From Benincasa hispida (lineage: Eukaryota > Streptophyta > Magnoliopsida > Cucurbitales > Cucurbitaceae), in NCBI RefSeq assembly GCF_009727055.1, contig NC_052360.1, positions 72,482,309 to 72,546,308 of the forward strand: 64,000 bases of DNA, written 5' to 3'. The first letter of the stretch is position 1. Each line of letters starts with the position of its first letter. The notes below the pieces were generated by a model. That model saw nothing but the letters and a program-made list of their open reading frames with translations. It searched no databases and was not told the DNA's origin. A program made the position numbers and the translations under genes. Below are positions 31,851 through 44,439 of this stretch, one piece after another.

Positions 31851-32759
31851 TTCATTTTTAAGAAATCCTTAAAAAACTATGGTCATAAGTAGTAGTAATA
31901 CACAATAAAACTATAGTCAAGATAATTGTTGTTACTCAAATTATGATGGTTCTTCAAGACTTGACCATAACAATTTTCGGCCTAACTTTTCACGAATAGT
32001 TAATATCCATATGAAAGAGGAAGATCATGGAGTAATGAGATGTATCTATCAATAGGATCTATACGTTGGCCAAGTCCTATCATTTTCATTTATATAACTA
32101 TCTTCAACATTTTCAATATAGGAGGATCTGGGAGCAATATTCTAGTTTCTACTAGAATTATCAAGATTCTAGATTACAGGTAGATTTTATAATAAATAAT
32201 TTATAAAATTATTTTGTATGCAAACATTTCATGTCCTTTAATTTTACAATTAATTACCAATATTTGATATTATTTTGTAATTATTTTTCATTTTTCTTTT
32301 TAAATTTTGCTCTCGCATGATATTTATACTATACCTTTAAATTTAGTCTTTCTTTATAGAAATTATGATTAAAAAGGATCAAATATAGTCTAATTAAGTC
32401 ATAATCAAAATTTCATTAATTAATTATAATAATCAGATATTTTCATAGGCATCGATATTTTCAACCCACTATTTTTCAAAGCTAGTTGACATAAAAAAAA
32501 CAAAATTATAATATTTATTGAAGATTTGAAAATATAATAACCATTTTACGCTTATTTTCTATTAAAGTGAAATGCTCATTATTGCGTGTCTCATTCCTCC
32601 ACCATCGCTCTGCCCTTCTCAGCCAAAGAGTAGATACTACATAGAACACCACTGCAGAATTCATTAATGAATTTGGTTTTTGGTTACAGATAGCAATTAA
32701 TTCCTCATTTCTTTCTTCGTTATCGCAACAATCCACTTCCCATTCTTCTTCTCTCCAAC

Positions 32760-35444
32760 ATGTCTATGGCGGTGCTATCTCCCCTGTTTCTGCTCCTTCT
32801 CTTATCGGTTTCTTTTCCGGCGGCCAAATCCACTGCCGTCCAACGGAACCACCCGATGCGGCTGAGATTTGGGAAAGATGGGGAGTTCAAGATTCTGCAA
32901 GTGGCGGATATGCATTATGGTAATGGGAAAGATACCCCATGTGAGGATGTTCTTCCCACTCAGTTTGCTTCTTGCTCTGACCTCAACACCACCGCCTTCC
33001 TTCGCCGGATGATTCTTGCTGAGAAACCTGATTTCATTGTTTTTACTGGTAGTTTGTTCTTCTTCTAATCAGTCTCTTCTTCTTTGCCTGCTTATGTCTG
33101 TTTTGATTTTGCTTTTCTCTGGTTTTTGTTTGAGATTGTATTCAACATCTTTTTTGTTGATTTGAAAAATGGGTTTCCAGAGTGGTTATTATGTTATGGA
33201 GTTTCAATTTCATATGGTGAAAAGGGATACAAACATTTATTAGTGATGATTAATTAATGTCATTTCGTTTTTAGTTGTTAGAATTTATGCTTCTTGTTTT
33301 CACTATCATTCAAAGAAGGATTCAAATTCTTAGTCAATTTCAAAACATAAAACTAGTTTTTCAGAATCCCTTTGATAATGATTTGATTTTTTAGTTTTTC
33401 TGTTTTTGAAATTTATGCTGGTTTCCTTCTAAATTTTATAGTGGTTTCTATCGGTGTTGAATAAATACTCGAAATCCGAGTCAAATTCTTGAAAAGAAAA
33501 AGGGGTTTTGCAAACTATTTTTTAGGATACATGGGCTACTCCTTAGAGATAGAACCCTATGGTATCACAGTCATACCAGATCCAAGAATGATGAAACCAA
33601 AGAGATACATCTTTAACCAAACTCTATGTTATTTAATAGTGTTTATAACTTTAATTTTCAAAAACAACAAGTCAAATTGTTATTGAACGAGAATCAATGA
33701 AACTGAAAGTAGTTTATGTGTGAAATGTTAGGGGACAATATCTTCGGATTTGATGTAACAGATGCCGCAAAATCTTTAGATGCTGCATTTGCTCCTGCAA
33801 TTGCTTCCAACATTCCGTGGGCTGCTATTTTGGGGAACCATGACCAAGAATCTACTCTTTCTAGGGAAGGAGTAATGAAGCATATAGTTGGGTTGAAAAA
33901 TACTCTCTCTAAGGTTAATCCTTCAGGAATAAAGGCAATTGATGGATTCGGGAACTACAATCTCGAGGTAGGTGGTGTGAAGGGATCTGGTTTTGAGAAC
34001 AAATCTGTTCTAAATCTGTATTTCCTTGACAGTGGTGATTACTCCACAGTTCCTGGGATCTTTGGCTATGGCTGGATTAAACCTTCTCAACAGTTTTGGC
34101 TTCAGCTTACTTCAGCCAAGCTCAAGGTACAAATCTCTGCTATTGAACTACATCATCCAACCCGAAAAATTTGACTAACCCAACCCGAATCATAAAGGTT
34201 GGGTTGGGTTAGAACAATTTTTGGGATGGGGTGGGTTGAAATCTTAAAGAACCGTGTCAGTTCTATTCCTGGGTTTAAACACCAAAATTTCGATTCAACA
34301 TGAACCAAACCAATTATTACTATTATATATAAACTTTAGGGGGCGTCTTGCCTTAGGAGTTACAGTTGGAGAAGTAGTACCTTGTTTTGTCCAAGGAGTC
34401 CGTGGGCCCCACTACTAAAAAGTTTTATTTACTCCTTACACTGTGGACCTCATGACTTAATAACTCAGTGCAACAACAAGAGAGACTGCCAGAGAACACA
34501 ACAGAGAGGGGAGAACAGCGCGAATGGTAGTTTGGGTTGTGAGAGAGCGAAGCAAGACAGGAAGAGAACAAACTAACAAGAGAGAGTGACATGGAGGCAT
34601 GTGGTAGGTGTGTACTGTGTGGGGGTTTGGTTCGAGTTGAACCGAAATTTTTGGTGTTTGAACCTGCAAACTGAACTGACTGGTTCTTTTAACATTTCAA
34701 CCCAACCCAAAAATTGTACTAGCCCAACCCAACCCTTATGATTCGAGTTGGGTTTTTCGCATCGTCACTTTTTTTTGAACACCCGTAGTATTTAGGTGGG
34801 CAAAATTGGAGGTGTTTCCTCTTGGAAACTATGTCTTGTATTGTTAAATGTTTGCCTTTCATCTATCCCTTTTGCATTGAAAAATGATGCATCGAGAACT
34901 ACAATGTTAAATATATAACTTGCACATTTAATAGCTCAATTACAATCATACTTAAACAAATAAATTACATGTACTTTCTATTGTTGGGTGTAGAGAGCAT
35001 ACATGAACAAGCCATTCCCCCAAAAGAATGCAGCACCTGGGCTAGCATACTTCCACATACCATTGCCAGAGTTTTCGAGCTTCGATGCATCAAATTACAC
35101 TGGTGTTCGACAAGAAGGGATCAGCTCTCCTTCTGTGAACTCTGGTTTCTTTACTGCCATGGTTGAAACAGGAGATGTAAAAGCAGTATTTACAGGTCAT
35201 GATCATCTCAATGATTTCTGTGGAGTGCTTACTGGGATAAACCTTTGCTATGCTGGAGGGTTTGGGTACCATGCTTATGGGAAGGCTGGGTGGTCTAGGA
35301 GAGCTAGGGTGGTGGTGGCTAACTTGGAAAGAACAGCAAAAGGAAATTGGGGAACTGTCAAATCTATCAGAACATGGAAACGCCTTGATGATAAACATCT
35401 CACACCCATTGACAGTCAAGTTCTTTGGAGCAAGAGCTCTCTTG
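32760..35444 (+). CDS. PAP29-like: purple acid phosphatase, PAP29-like
   Basis: A binuclear-metal phosphoesterase, probably secreted or vacuolar. Exons: 32760-33048, 33732-34126, 34994-35444, all with GT-AG junctions and consistent phases, giving 378 codons. A signal peptide (LFLLLLLSVSFPAAKS) opens the protein. All five metal-site blocks are present: D-x-H in QVADMHYG (50-52), GDN (97-99), GNHD (131-134), YFH (247-249) and GHDH (296-299). Matches the Arabidopsis PAP29 group (about 389 residues, annotated as probable inactive phosphatase), which has GDN rather than GDxxY at the second block. The third exon ends in CTTG/GTAAGC at phase 1, so a last exon of about ten codons should follow; I could not locate it. 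Intron 2 holds a MITE-like insertion. Reading through the last donor would give an unrelated hydrophobic tail. Confidence 0.88.
34157..34790. mobile_element. AACCCAACCC-type inverted-repeat element in PAP intron 2
   Basis: Left arm (about 34157-34250: CTAACCCAACCCGAATCATA, GGTTGGGTTGGGTTAG, ACAATTTTTGGG) and right arm (about 34690-34775: CAACCCAACCC, AAAAATTGTACTAGCCCAAC, CCTTATGATTCGAGTTGGG) are inverted copies. The right end TTTTTTGAACACCC matches the right end of the hAT-type MITE at 57220-57838. The left terminus seems lost. It lies inside an intron, so it need not harm the gene. Confidence 0.65.
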
Positions 35445-35562
35445 GTAAGCTTCTTACTCTGTTTTCTTTTTTATATGTTATTGTTATGGAACTTCTATTG
35501 CTCCTTTTTTATGAGTTAAGAAACACAAACACTTTAGTTTGGCTAGTGTTTCAATTGTTAGG

Positions 35563-36090
35563 ACAATGAATCTCCACTATCTTCACAATGGGTATGATAT
35601 TGTTCACTTTGGCATAAAGCCCTTATGGCTTTGTTTTTAGTTCCACTCAAAAGTTCTCACTTGCATACCATCGATCTCCTCCTCATTTAGTCAATGTGGG
35701 ACTTTGGTTTGCACTTCAACAATCCTTCCCTTGAACGGAGGACCACTAAAGTCTTCATTCAAATTGTCATCCATTTGTGTTTACTCCCAAGCAATCACTT
35801 TACTAGGCCAACTCCTCTTCCTAGGAGCTCATTCCTTGTCCGATTAACTCAACCACATATCACAATGACCATGTCATAGGGGCACCGACACAACTAAAGG
35901 GGTATGGCTCTGATACAACTTGTTCGGATAATGAATCTTCACAATGTTATGATATTGTCCACTTTGGGCATTAGGTCCTCATGGCTTTTGTTTTTTGTTT
36001 CACCCAAAATGCCTCTTATCATTGGAGATAGTTATCCTTATCTAGTAAATGTGGAATTTTAATCGCACTTCAACATCTTTGTCCAACAAG
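35563..36090 (+). repeat. two direct copies of a dispersed plant repeat
   Basis: AATGAATCTCCAC...TATGATATTGTTCACTTTGG at 35567 recurs as AATGAATCTTCAC...TATGATATTGTCCACTTTGG at 35930, each followed by a CTCATGGCTTT-like word and an AATGTGGGACTTTGG- or AATGTGGAATTTTAA-like end. Many dicot genomes contain sequences of this type. It follows the phosphatase gene and may have displaced its last exon. Confidence 0.6.
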
Positions 36091-37468
36091 TGTTGGACAC
36101 TTGGAGACTCAGACACTTGTTGACATGTGTATTAGACACTTGTTAGTATAATAGATGTGTTAGATACTAGCTAGTCCTACACAATTGAAGTAGGACCAAC
36201 ATTTGTTTAACATGAATCAAACACTACCTAAGTATACTAAGTAGACACACATATGAAAAAAATTAATAAATTTAAAGTTAAATACATCAAACTATTTTTT
36301 AAAATATATAAATACATAAGCTCATTGGCTTTTAATTTCCTTGCTAGAAGGTCGAGATTAGTGATACTCAGCCTTGGTAGAAGATCTAGAGACAAGTTTC
36401 TTACATTTTTTTAAACCAAGAAATAGGATTGGAACCAAAAAAGGGAATAAAGCCACTAGTTGAACGTCGATCTAAAATATCTAGGAAAATTATTTTAAAT
36501 GACAAAACTGTTAAAAATATTTACAACTAATAGCAAAATATCATAGTCTATCTAAGATAGACTGCAATAGACAACGATAGGCTGCTATCTGTATCATGAT
36601 AGACACAAATAGTAGTCTATTGTTGTCTATCATAGATAGACTGTGATATTTTGCTATTATGAGTAAATATTTTGATTCATTTTTCTATATTTGAAAAAAA
36701 CCCAAATATCATAAGTACACAATGATATTTTAGATTATATTACTATTCTATTGGTTCCTTTTGTTTTCTTATCATTTTCCCTTCTCGTAAATAAATGAGA
36801 CCACTACCTAAGAAAAAAAAAGAGTAAATGAGACCACAAAGTTATTTTTTTTTTATTTTTATTTTTTTTCATTATAGCATGTATGTATAGATTTTTTTTC
36901 CCCTGTTGTTTCTAACCTAATGTTACATGATTTTTTATACCATGAAATACCTCCCGAGTACAATTTCAAGTTTTAATATAGTGGTAAGAGTTCAAGTGTC
37001 ATTCTTAGGACTAATTGTCTAGTTTGATCTACATAAGCTAAAAATAGAGGAAAACTTATCTAAAACTTAGCTAAAGTAAAATCTACCCAAAGGGAGACCA
37101 TTACAGAAGGTACCTTAAAGTAGTGACTTCATATAGTTCGAACAATGTTTATCCAATTAAACAACTCAATTTAATCATGTATACAATCATAAGTGAAGAA
37201 GGTAAAATTATTTAACTGACTCACTCGAGTTCAATTAACTCTCTTGTCTAGAAATAAAATCTAACGTGTCCGTCTCTTTTTTAAGAACAAGCACAACATT
37301 ATGATCCTTCTTTTAATGACTTCTACGGGAATCTTTCACTCTCATGCAAGAATTGACAAATAGTCGTGCATTCATTGTTCTAGTGTAAATTATACTCTCT
37401 CGAGCTGAAATTAAAATTAAAAAAAAAAACAATTATTGTTTGGCCAAGAAAATAAAGGCATTAAGTAT
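36091..37468. other. intergenic DNA
   Basis: About 1.4 kb. Degenerate GACACTTGTT-type words at 36090-36180, the hairpin MITE at 36529-36658 and T-runs near 36845-36865. No gene. Confidence 0.5.
36529..36658. mobile_element. hairpin MITE (130 bp)
   Basis: The first 25 bases (AATAGCAAAATATCATAGTC then TATCT) are the inverted copy of the last 25 with a single mismatch. The interior is made of GATAGACT and AGTCTATC words. This is a fold-back element; CTATCA/TGATAG words of the same flavour build the array at 50766-51800. Confidence 0.75.
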
Positions 37469-38407
37469 TGAGAAGCGCTAAGGTGACTAGCCACTCAATA
37501 TACTGATGTTAAACAAAAAGTACTGTCAACAACTGTAACAATAAAAATACCAATAACAAATAAACAAACAAAGGCACATAGCAGTTTGTAACCCAATTCG
37601 CTAATAAACACTTATGTCTGGGGGTAGAAAGCTCAGGAAAGATAATCCACTGATATTAAAGTGTCAAACAATTTATAATGTAGTAATTATCTGTAATGTA
37701 TCGACTACTACAGTGGCTCATGTAGAGCTTAACTCACACGACACCTAGACTCTCCCTAGATGTGAGACTCCCTCTCAATTGAACTTATACTCCCCCTAAG
37801 CATGTTAATATTAGCGTCTGACATTTCAGCACCCAATAGTGTGTGAGATTCCTTTCACGGTGATATCTTTCCTCGAGACAACAAACTCCCTTCACTGATG
37901 AATCTTAGGATCTCCCTAAGATAGAGAATTCCTCCTCTAAAGCTGAGTCTTAGGCTCCCCCTAAGATTGAGAATCCCTTCTTTGGCAATTATGGTTTAGG
38001 CTCTCCCTAAGCTGTGATAATCTTCAAAGTGTTGCAATCAACGAGTGAAGAACTTAAACAGTGGAATAAAGTGAGCAACGAGCAATAACACAATGTAGAA
38101 TAATTTGGTCAGAGTACTGCAAATATCTTGCTTTAAAAAACACAAATCAACGTAATAAAACTGGTCACCGAAAGGAAACCAAGACACTCCTTTTATAAAC
38201 GAATCCAGAAAAGGAAACATCTCCCAAAAAGGAGAAAATAAGTCATGCTACAATAAAGGAAAATATTACAGTTGGATATTTTCAGATAAGGAAAGTATTT
38301 CGTAGAGAAACAAATCTGTTGTCAAAACCTAATGTTAATACTTTCTCTGAGACATCAAAATCACTTCCTTAGAGAAAATTATAAAGCCAATCAACATATC
38401 TCCAACA
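37469..38407 (-). repeat. 3' LTR of the Sirevirus-like element
   Basis: 939 bp; on the minus strand it begins TGTTGGAGATATGTTGATTG and ends in CA at 37469. It aligns along its length with 44440-45357, with many substitutions and an indel near 37785-37812, so the insertion is old. Confidence 0.8.
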
Positions 38408-38879
38408 AACTTCCCATTTGGTGAACAATAATAATCACAAAAGTCAAACATGACTAAATGTCATTAAAGAAGTCTTCACAAAAGTAGTTACATTAATAAA
38501 ATTAGCACAAACCAACCAGAAAGAAACAAAGTCTTCAGATAAGCACAATAGAACACCAAGATGACAACAAAAGGAACAACAGCCACCACGATCCAAACAT
38601 CAACCACACACTCACTACTTCTCCCCTTTCTGTTGTAAAAAATTAAGCACCGGAAGAGGACGTGCTAGCAGATCGGGCCAAAGTTGCACGCATTGTTGCC
38701 AGCAAACCAAGCACAATATCTTTACGCTCTTGAAGCCTCTAGAGTTGATGATAGATGGTGCATAACACGATTTTCGAAAGAGGATTCAATAAATTCGTTA
38801 CAGAGACCATCAATAGAAGCGTCTGTAGTAATGTCTGGTTCCTAAGCTAGCAACACCCCACAAATCAACTGGGAATAAT

Positions 38880-40790
38880 AAATTGGAAGCTTTAAAGTCT
38901 AAAAACTAATATGACGTTTGATTTGATTCATAACAAAAGCACCAAAATCAAAAGAAGTACCAATACCAATATGAAACGACAGAGTAGCTAGGGAGATAAA
39001 TAAACCAGACTTATGGGAAGACAGACACCAGTTGAATATGTCAATCTTGTGAAGAACAACATATTTCGAGCTCAAGATTGCAGTGGATAATTTCCCTTTC
39101 TTGGGCCTGAATGAACGAGCCCCACCAGTTAACTCAAAAGCCAGCTCCCTATAAGATGGTCGCTTCTCAGGAGTCTCTACATACACTGTCCGATTAAAAA
39201 ACTTATAAATCAAATCAGCGTTGAGATAAACCCATGGCGACACACATGCACTTTTTGGAAATTTGGACTATTGGGATTATCAAACTCAGGGGAGAGATTA
39301 ACAATAAATTCTCGCACTAATTGAGGATAAAATAAGCCTAAATTCAACATTGTTTTGCTCAGCTAGGCTTGTAAAATCATATTAACAAGATTAAAACATT
39401 CTTGAGTCCGGTCAGACAATTCCTTCTCATTAACAATCTTCCTTTGTACTACATATTTCTACGTGTTGTCACCTTGTTCACTGTAAAAAGATCTCCATCT
39501 AAAGGAATAGAAGAAACATTTAGAGGAGTAGTTGCTTTCTTCCCTTGAGTTTTAACAGATGCTCTAGTAACCCAATTAGGAGAAGGCTTGTCAGGATCAA
39601 CAGAGGTTTTCAACTCACTATCTTCAGAGGAATTAGATACATCCTTAGGCTCATCTTGACCAAATTCAGAATCAGATGTCTCTGATGACACACTATCAAC
39701 ACTTTTGACATTTGTAGATTTTTATTAGAACGTTCAGACGGAGGAACATTACCATCAGAATCTTCACTATTAACATTTTGTGCATCTTTATTCTCATGAA
39801 AACCTTCAGAATGACCTTCAACTTCCACAACATTTACATCATTCCCAACAACTTCCACAGGAGGAACCCTAACCCCTTCTTCAATATTACTAGGGGTCTT
39901 AACTTCTTGAATAATAATATTAGCATAAACTTCAAAATTAGTATGAATAGGTAAAGATGCAATGGAGGTCAAAGTTTCAGACACAACTTTGTTAACAAAA
40001 TCATTCAATGCATGCACCTTTGAGTCAGGCAATAAGACATTCTCTGACTCTATCGAAATAGAGCCAACTTTATCAGTAGGAATAAACTCATAAAGAATAG
40101 TTTCCAAAACAGAATCAGTTGTAATATTAGTATCTTCACAAAATGTTCATCAGAAACCTTGGCTTCAGATAATCCTGATAAGAAATACTAGAGACATCTT
40201 TAGGGTTTCTAGATACAATTACAAAGTCTTGCATGCTACTCGATGAACCTTCAGACGAAGACTTACTCTCTTTAGGATATATTTCAACTCATTTTCCTAC
40301 TAAATCAATCAGAGTAAGAGATGAAGAACTTACTTTCTCTTTTCCTTTTGTTTTCACTAGTTGGCTTGCACCAGACTGTCTTTGTTTTGCCGAAGAGGGA
40401 GCAACATCAACCTCTTTCTTTGTAATAGACATTCCATAAACACGAACACCATACTTGTTTGTAGCAACCGAGGACACATCTTTGACTACCTGTTTTTTAT
40501 TTGCTTTTTCATTATACCTCACCATTTTACTCCCAGACGTACGAGCACCGGTTCTTGTGTTCACCCTCAGAGAATGATATACTTTGAACATAAGTAGACC
40601 TTCACACAAGAACAAATGGAAAAAGAAACCAATCACGATTTTGTGAAGATAACAGACACAATCAACCTGTGGAAAACATAGATTTGGAAAATAGTTCAAG
40701 ATTAAGAACCATTTAGTCTCCCTGATTTGAGTATCAATCGCAATTAATACGATTTTATTTTTAAACAATCGCTTAGCATTCAACATTTGT
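38880..40790 (-). pseudogene. Sirevirus env-like (third) ORF, broken
   Basis: Minus-strand frames at 40786-40289, 40107-39610, 39691-39449 and 39243-38899 appear to be pieces of one protein. The first part is basic (NTRTGARTSGSKMVRY), the middle acidic and Ser/Glu-rich, and the last resembles the putative plant transposon protein domain (RSYRELAFELTGG, FGAFVMNQIKRH). The order, downstream of RNase H and before the 3' LTR, is where Sireviruses carry their env-like gene. Several frame changes and stops separate the pieces. Function as an envelope has never been shown for this family. Confidence 0.6.
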
Positions 40791-40829
40791 TGGGCCCATA
40801 AAGTTCAAAGACTGGCCCAAAACATTAAT

Positions 40830-41848
40830 TGCTAATCTTTTAAGATGCAGAGTCCTAAGGCAGCTCTTAAACTTTCAAAACGATTAGCATTAAGAGCCTT
40901 GGTAAAAATGTCAGCTATTTGATTTTTTGTGTTAAAACATGTTCAAACACAATCTGTTTGCTTTCAACAAAGTCATGAATAAAGTGATATCTCATGTCTA
41001 TATGCTTAGTACGATTGTGTTGAACTGTGTTTTTGGATATATTAATCACACTCATATTGTCGTAGAAAAGAGTCATAACATCTTGTGAGACATCATACTC
41101 CATTAATATCTGCTTCATCCAAAGTAATTGAGTACAACTACTCCTTGCAGCTCCATATTCTACTTCAAACGTAGATAAGGAAACACAATTTTGTTTCTTG
41201 CCGAACCACGAAATATAGTTGTTCCCTAAGAAGAAACAACCTCCAAAAGTACTCTTTCTATCTTATAAGTTACCTGCCCAATCAGCATCACAGTAGCCAA
41301 CTAGAGAGTTATTGCTATCAAAACTAGTTCCATTTATGTATTTGACTTTGCACTGAGTAAATGACTGTTTTTAGGATAGGATCAATATCAATGACAAAGA
41401 CAATGTTAGGTCTGCTGGCAATCGAATAAAGCAAACACCCAATGATGCTCCTATAAAGACTCTCATTAACATTAGGTCCACCGGAGTCGTTTGGCATTTT
41501 TACATGAGTTGGAGCAGAAATTCTTTTAGTACGGGTACTTTCAAGATCAAATTTCTTTACTAAATTCTTGGCATATTTGCTTTGTGATATAAAGATTCCT
41601 TTATTTAGTTGTGATTTGAAATCCTAGAAAATAGGATAGTTCTCCTGCCATACTCATTTCAAATTCATCATGCATCTGTTTCACAAAGAGCTCAACCATC
41701 TCATGAGACGTTCTTCAGAAAACAATGTCATAAACATAAATTTGAACAATTACAAAATTTTCACCATATCTCTTTACAAAGACGATTTTATCAACTCCCC
41801 TTCATATGTATCCGTTGTTGGCAAGAAATTGGGTTAGACGCTCGTACC
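40830..41848 (-). pseudogene. copia RT (C-terminal) and RNase H
   Basis: Minus strand from 41848: an RT segment containing YVYDIV where the YVDD active site is expected, then FISQSKYAKNLVKKF and SLYRSIIGCLLYSIASRPN, then RNase H pieces with YDNMSVINISKN, NRTKHIDMRYHF and ADIFTKAL near 40900. Numerous stops and frameshifts. It is joined upstream directly to integrase sequence, so the N-terminal half of RT is deleted. Confidence 0.8.
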
Positions 41849-42664
41849 ATGCTCACTTTGAATACGTATCACATCCAGATCTTTCTCACGTTGTAGTTGA
41901 AGGCAGAGAGGACGAAAAATAGAATAAGTGTCTGATTTTTTATGAAGAAAACACACCCAAGTGTATGTGGAGAAGTCGTCAACAACAACTAGAACATATC
42001 ATTTACCATCCAGACTCTCAGATTGCATGGGTCCCATTAGATCCATATGAAGAAGTTCCAGAACACGGGAAGAGCTTGAATGGCTTGATTGCTTGTGAGA
42101 AGCATGAGTTTGTTTACTAGATGAACAATCTCCACAAATAATTCCAAGAGAAGTTGATAAAGAGAGGAGACCGATTATAACATTAATTGCAAGAGCCTTC
42201 TGAATAGTTTTCATGCTTATTGCCCAAGATGTTTATGCCATAGGCTCACTTCATCTTGTCTAGAGAGATGACAAACCTGTGAAGAATGATCAGAACTCCA
42301 CAGATAACAATTATCATAAGAACGCAAACCTGTCATAACGAGAGCTTTGAGATTGTCTGTGACAACACATTTGTCTTTGGTAAAACTCACATTCCAACCT
42401 TGGTCGCATAACTGACTAATGCTAATAAGATTGGTAGTAAGTCCTTCAACAAACATGACATCTTTCAATGGAGGAAGACCTCGAATAATTTTGTTTTCCT
42501 TTCCCAATAATTTTTTCACAAGCACCATCACCAAAAGTGACTTTTTCGGAACTGATAGAATTGAGATCAGACAAATAACGCTTTTCACTAGTCATGTGTC
42601 TAGAGCTTCCACTATTAAAATACCAGTCACCTTTAGCAGAGGTTCTGAGCAAAGTTAGAGCCAC
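41849..42664 (-). pseudogene. copia protease, GAG-pre-integrase and integrase N-terminal part
   Basis: Minus strand: WYFNSGSSRHMTS (the protease DSGxSxHM site, with D changed to N), LTTNLISISQLCDQGWNV and EVSLWHKHLGQ (GAG-pre-integrase), then CGDCSSSKQTHASH and ELLHMDLMGPMQ of integrase, breaking off near 41850 soon after a QSEHGT-like stretch where the second catalytic Asp is expected. Several stops interrupt it. Confidence 0.8.
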
Positions 42665-42799
42665 ATTACATTTGTTCTGAACATTTTTCTCTTCCCATAC
42701 TTATTTGACTCTTGTATGGTTTTTGTGATGGTTCTGTGAGAAGTAGGAAGCACTCATAGAATATGTGGGTTTGTAGAGAATCTTCAGTAATTGATAGCA

Positions 42800-44424
42800 A
42801 AAAAGGCGTTTGAATCCTACATTTCCACAATAATGACAAACCTCCTTGATCTAGTCAAGTGATTATCTTTCAATACAACGTTGTTGGTAGATTTACCTGT
42901 AAAGCCATAAGACTCAAGATCTTCAGCTCTAACAAACTCAATCTTTTGCTTCCCTTTTAGTTTCACTTGATTGTAATGTTGGCTTCCTCTTTTAGAAAAG
43001 CCAAGTTCAGAGTTAACATCAATAGATTTTCCTTTCGTCAAAATTTTTTCCAGAGTTTCAGTGCCAATATTCAACATTATGACATTCTTGCATATTGAAT
43101 CATTTTCAGCTTTAACTTGAGAGAGTTCACGCTTCATATCTGCAATAATAGACACAAGTCTATGATTGTCAGCTATCAAAGTCCCAATTATTACTTTTAT
43201 CATCTTGCCATTTGAGAAAAAGAGTATGATAAGAGGGATCTGTAGACTCAATTCCTGCAATATCATGATCGGTCTTTGCATACACATCATATTAAAACAT
43301 ATCACATGATGAGGTGTCCGAGGAGATGTTGCTAACAAGTGCTTTGACATCATCCTCTGAGTCACTGCTATCTTCGGATTTAGTATTAGACAAAGTTAAT
43401 ACATATCCTCTGCTCCGTCTCTTTAGAAAAGTGGGACATTGAACCTGTATATGATCGAATCTACCACACTCTCGACATTCGAAGTTATTTTCCTTGTGCG
43501 AGAGTAGATTACTTGACTTGCCAACTTCCTTTTTACTATTTTGAGATCTGAGTTAATTGAAGGGAGTAGAACCACCAGACTTGTTATTGTAAGAGCTAGA
43601 CCTCTTACCAAAATGTTTGAGCACACGGTTAAACTGTTTTGAAACTAAGGCAATCGATTCAGCAAGGGGATCTTCTGATTCTCTATTGTCACTAACCAAG
43701 ACTTCTTTAACCGCAGATTGAAGGACAATTCCCTTATTTTTCTTTTCGACTTTCCCATCAAAGAACATTTCAAAAGTGAGTGAGGGACAAAATAATTCGT
43801 CTATTCTCAACTTTATTATATCTTAAGCTTCCTCAATGACGGTGGCTTTCATGTTAAATCTCTTGGGTAGAGATCTAAGTACTTTCCTGATAAGTTTTTC
43901 TTTTGAAATCTTATCTCCGAAAGCAAATGACTCATTTGCAATATCTAGCAAATATACATCGAATTCAACAATGGATTCTTTACGTGCATTATAAGATGCT
44001 CAAACTTTGATGTTATCAACTGTAGCCTGGATATCATTACTTTAGATGTTCCCTCATGAGCAACAAATAAGATGTCCCATGCCTCCTTAGCTGAGACACA
44101 TGTGTTAACTAATTTGAATATGTTGCGATCTACACCATTGAATATGACATTCAAGGCACGAGAATTTCCCAAAAGACTTCATCTTCTTCTTTAGACCACT
44201 GGGATTCTGGCTTCAAAATTTCCTTTCCATCATCAGTTTTGATGGTAGGATGAGTTCATCCGGATACAACAACCTTCCAGGTTTTGCTGTCAATCGACTT
44301 CAGAAAGGTAGTCATTTGAGCTTTCCAGTAAGAATAGTTTGTTCCATCAAGAACAGGTGGAAGTGTGGTAGAATATCCTTCCTTCATTCTGTCCATGATC
44401 GAAGCATCTGAGATAAAGGTGACT
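42800..44424 (-). pseudogene. copia gag
   Basis: Minus strand beginning just after the primer site. Contains PPVLDGTNYSYWKAQMTTFL near the N-terminus, VNTCVSAKEAWDILFVAHEG, and a zinc knuckle CRECGRFDHIQVQC near 43440-43485. An MLNIGTETLEKILTKG segment typical of Sirevirus gag C-termini lies near 43030-43080. Stops and frameshifts are scattered through it. Confidence 0.8.
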
Positions 44425-44437
44425 TGTTCTGATACCA
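44425..44437 (-). other. copia primer binding site (initiator tRNA-Met)
   Basis: TGGTATCAGAACA on the minus strand, two bases from the LTR end at 44440. Confidence 0.85.
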
Positions 44438-44439
44438 AG

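Larger units (their letters stand above)
29573..32510. other. AT-rich intergenic DNA with simple repeats
   Basis: About 2.9 kb without genes. Contents: T-run near 29890-29920, a 34 bp tandem duplication (about 29989-30052), a (TA)n/N gap at 30861, and a 140 bp tandem repeat (31510-31850). Confidence 0.5.

Noticed and set aside
33489..33686. 65-codon frame in PAP intron 1
   Set aside because: Lies wholly in an intron with good splice sites; no similarity.
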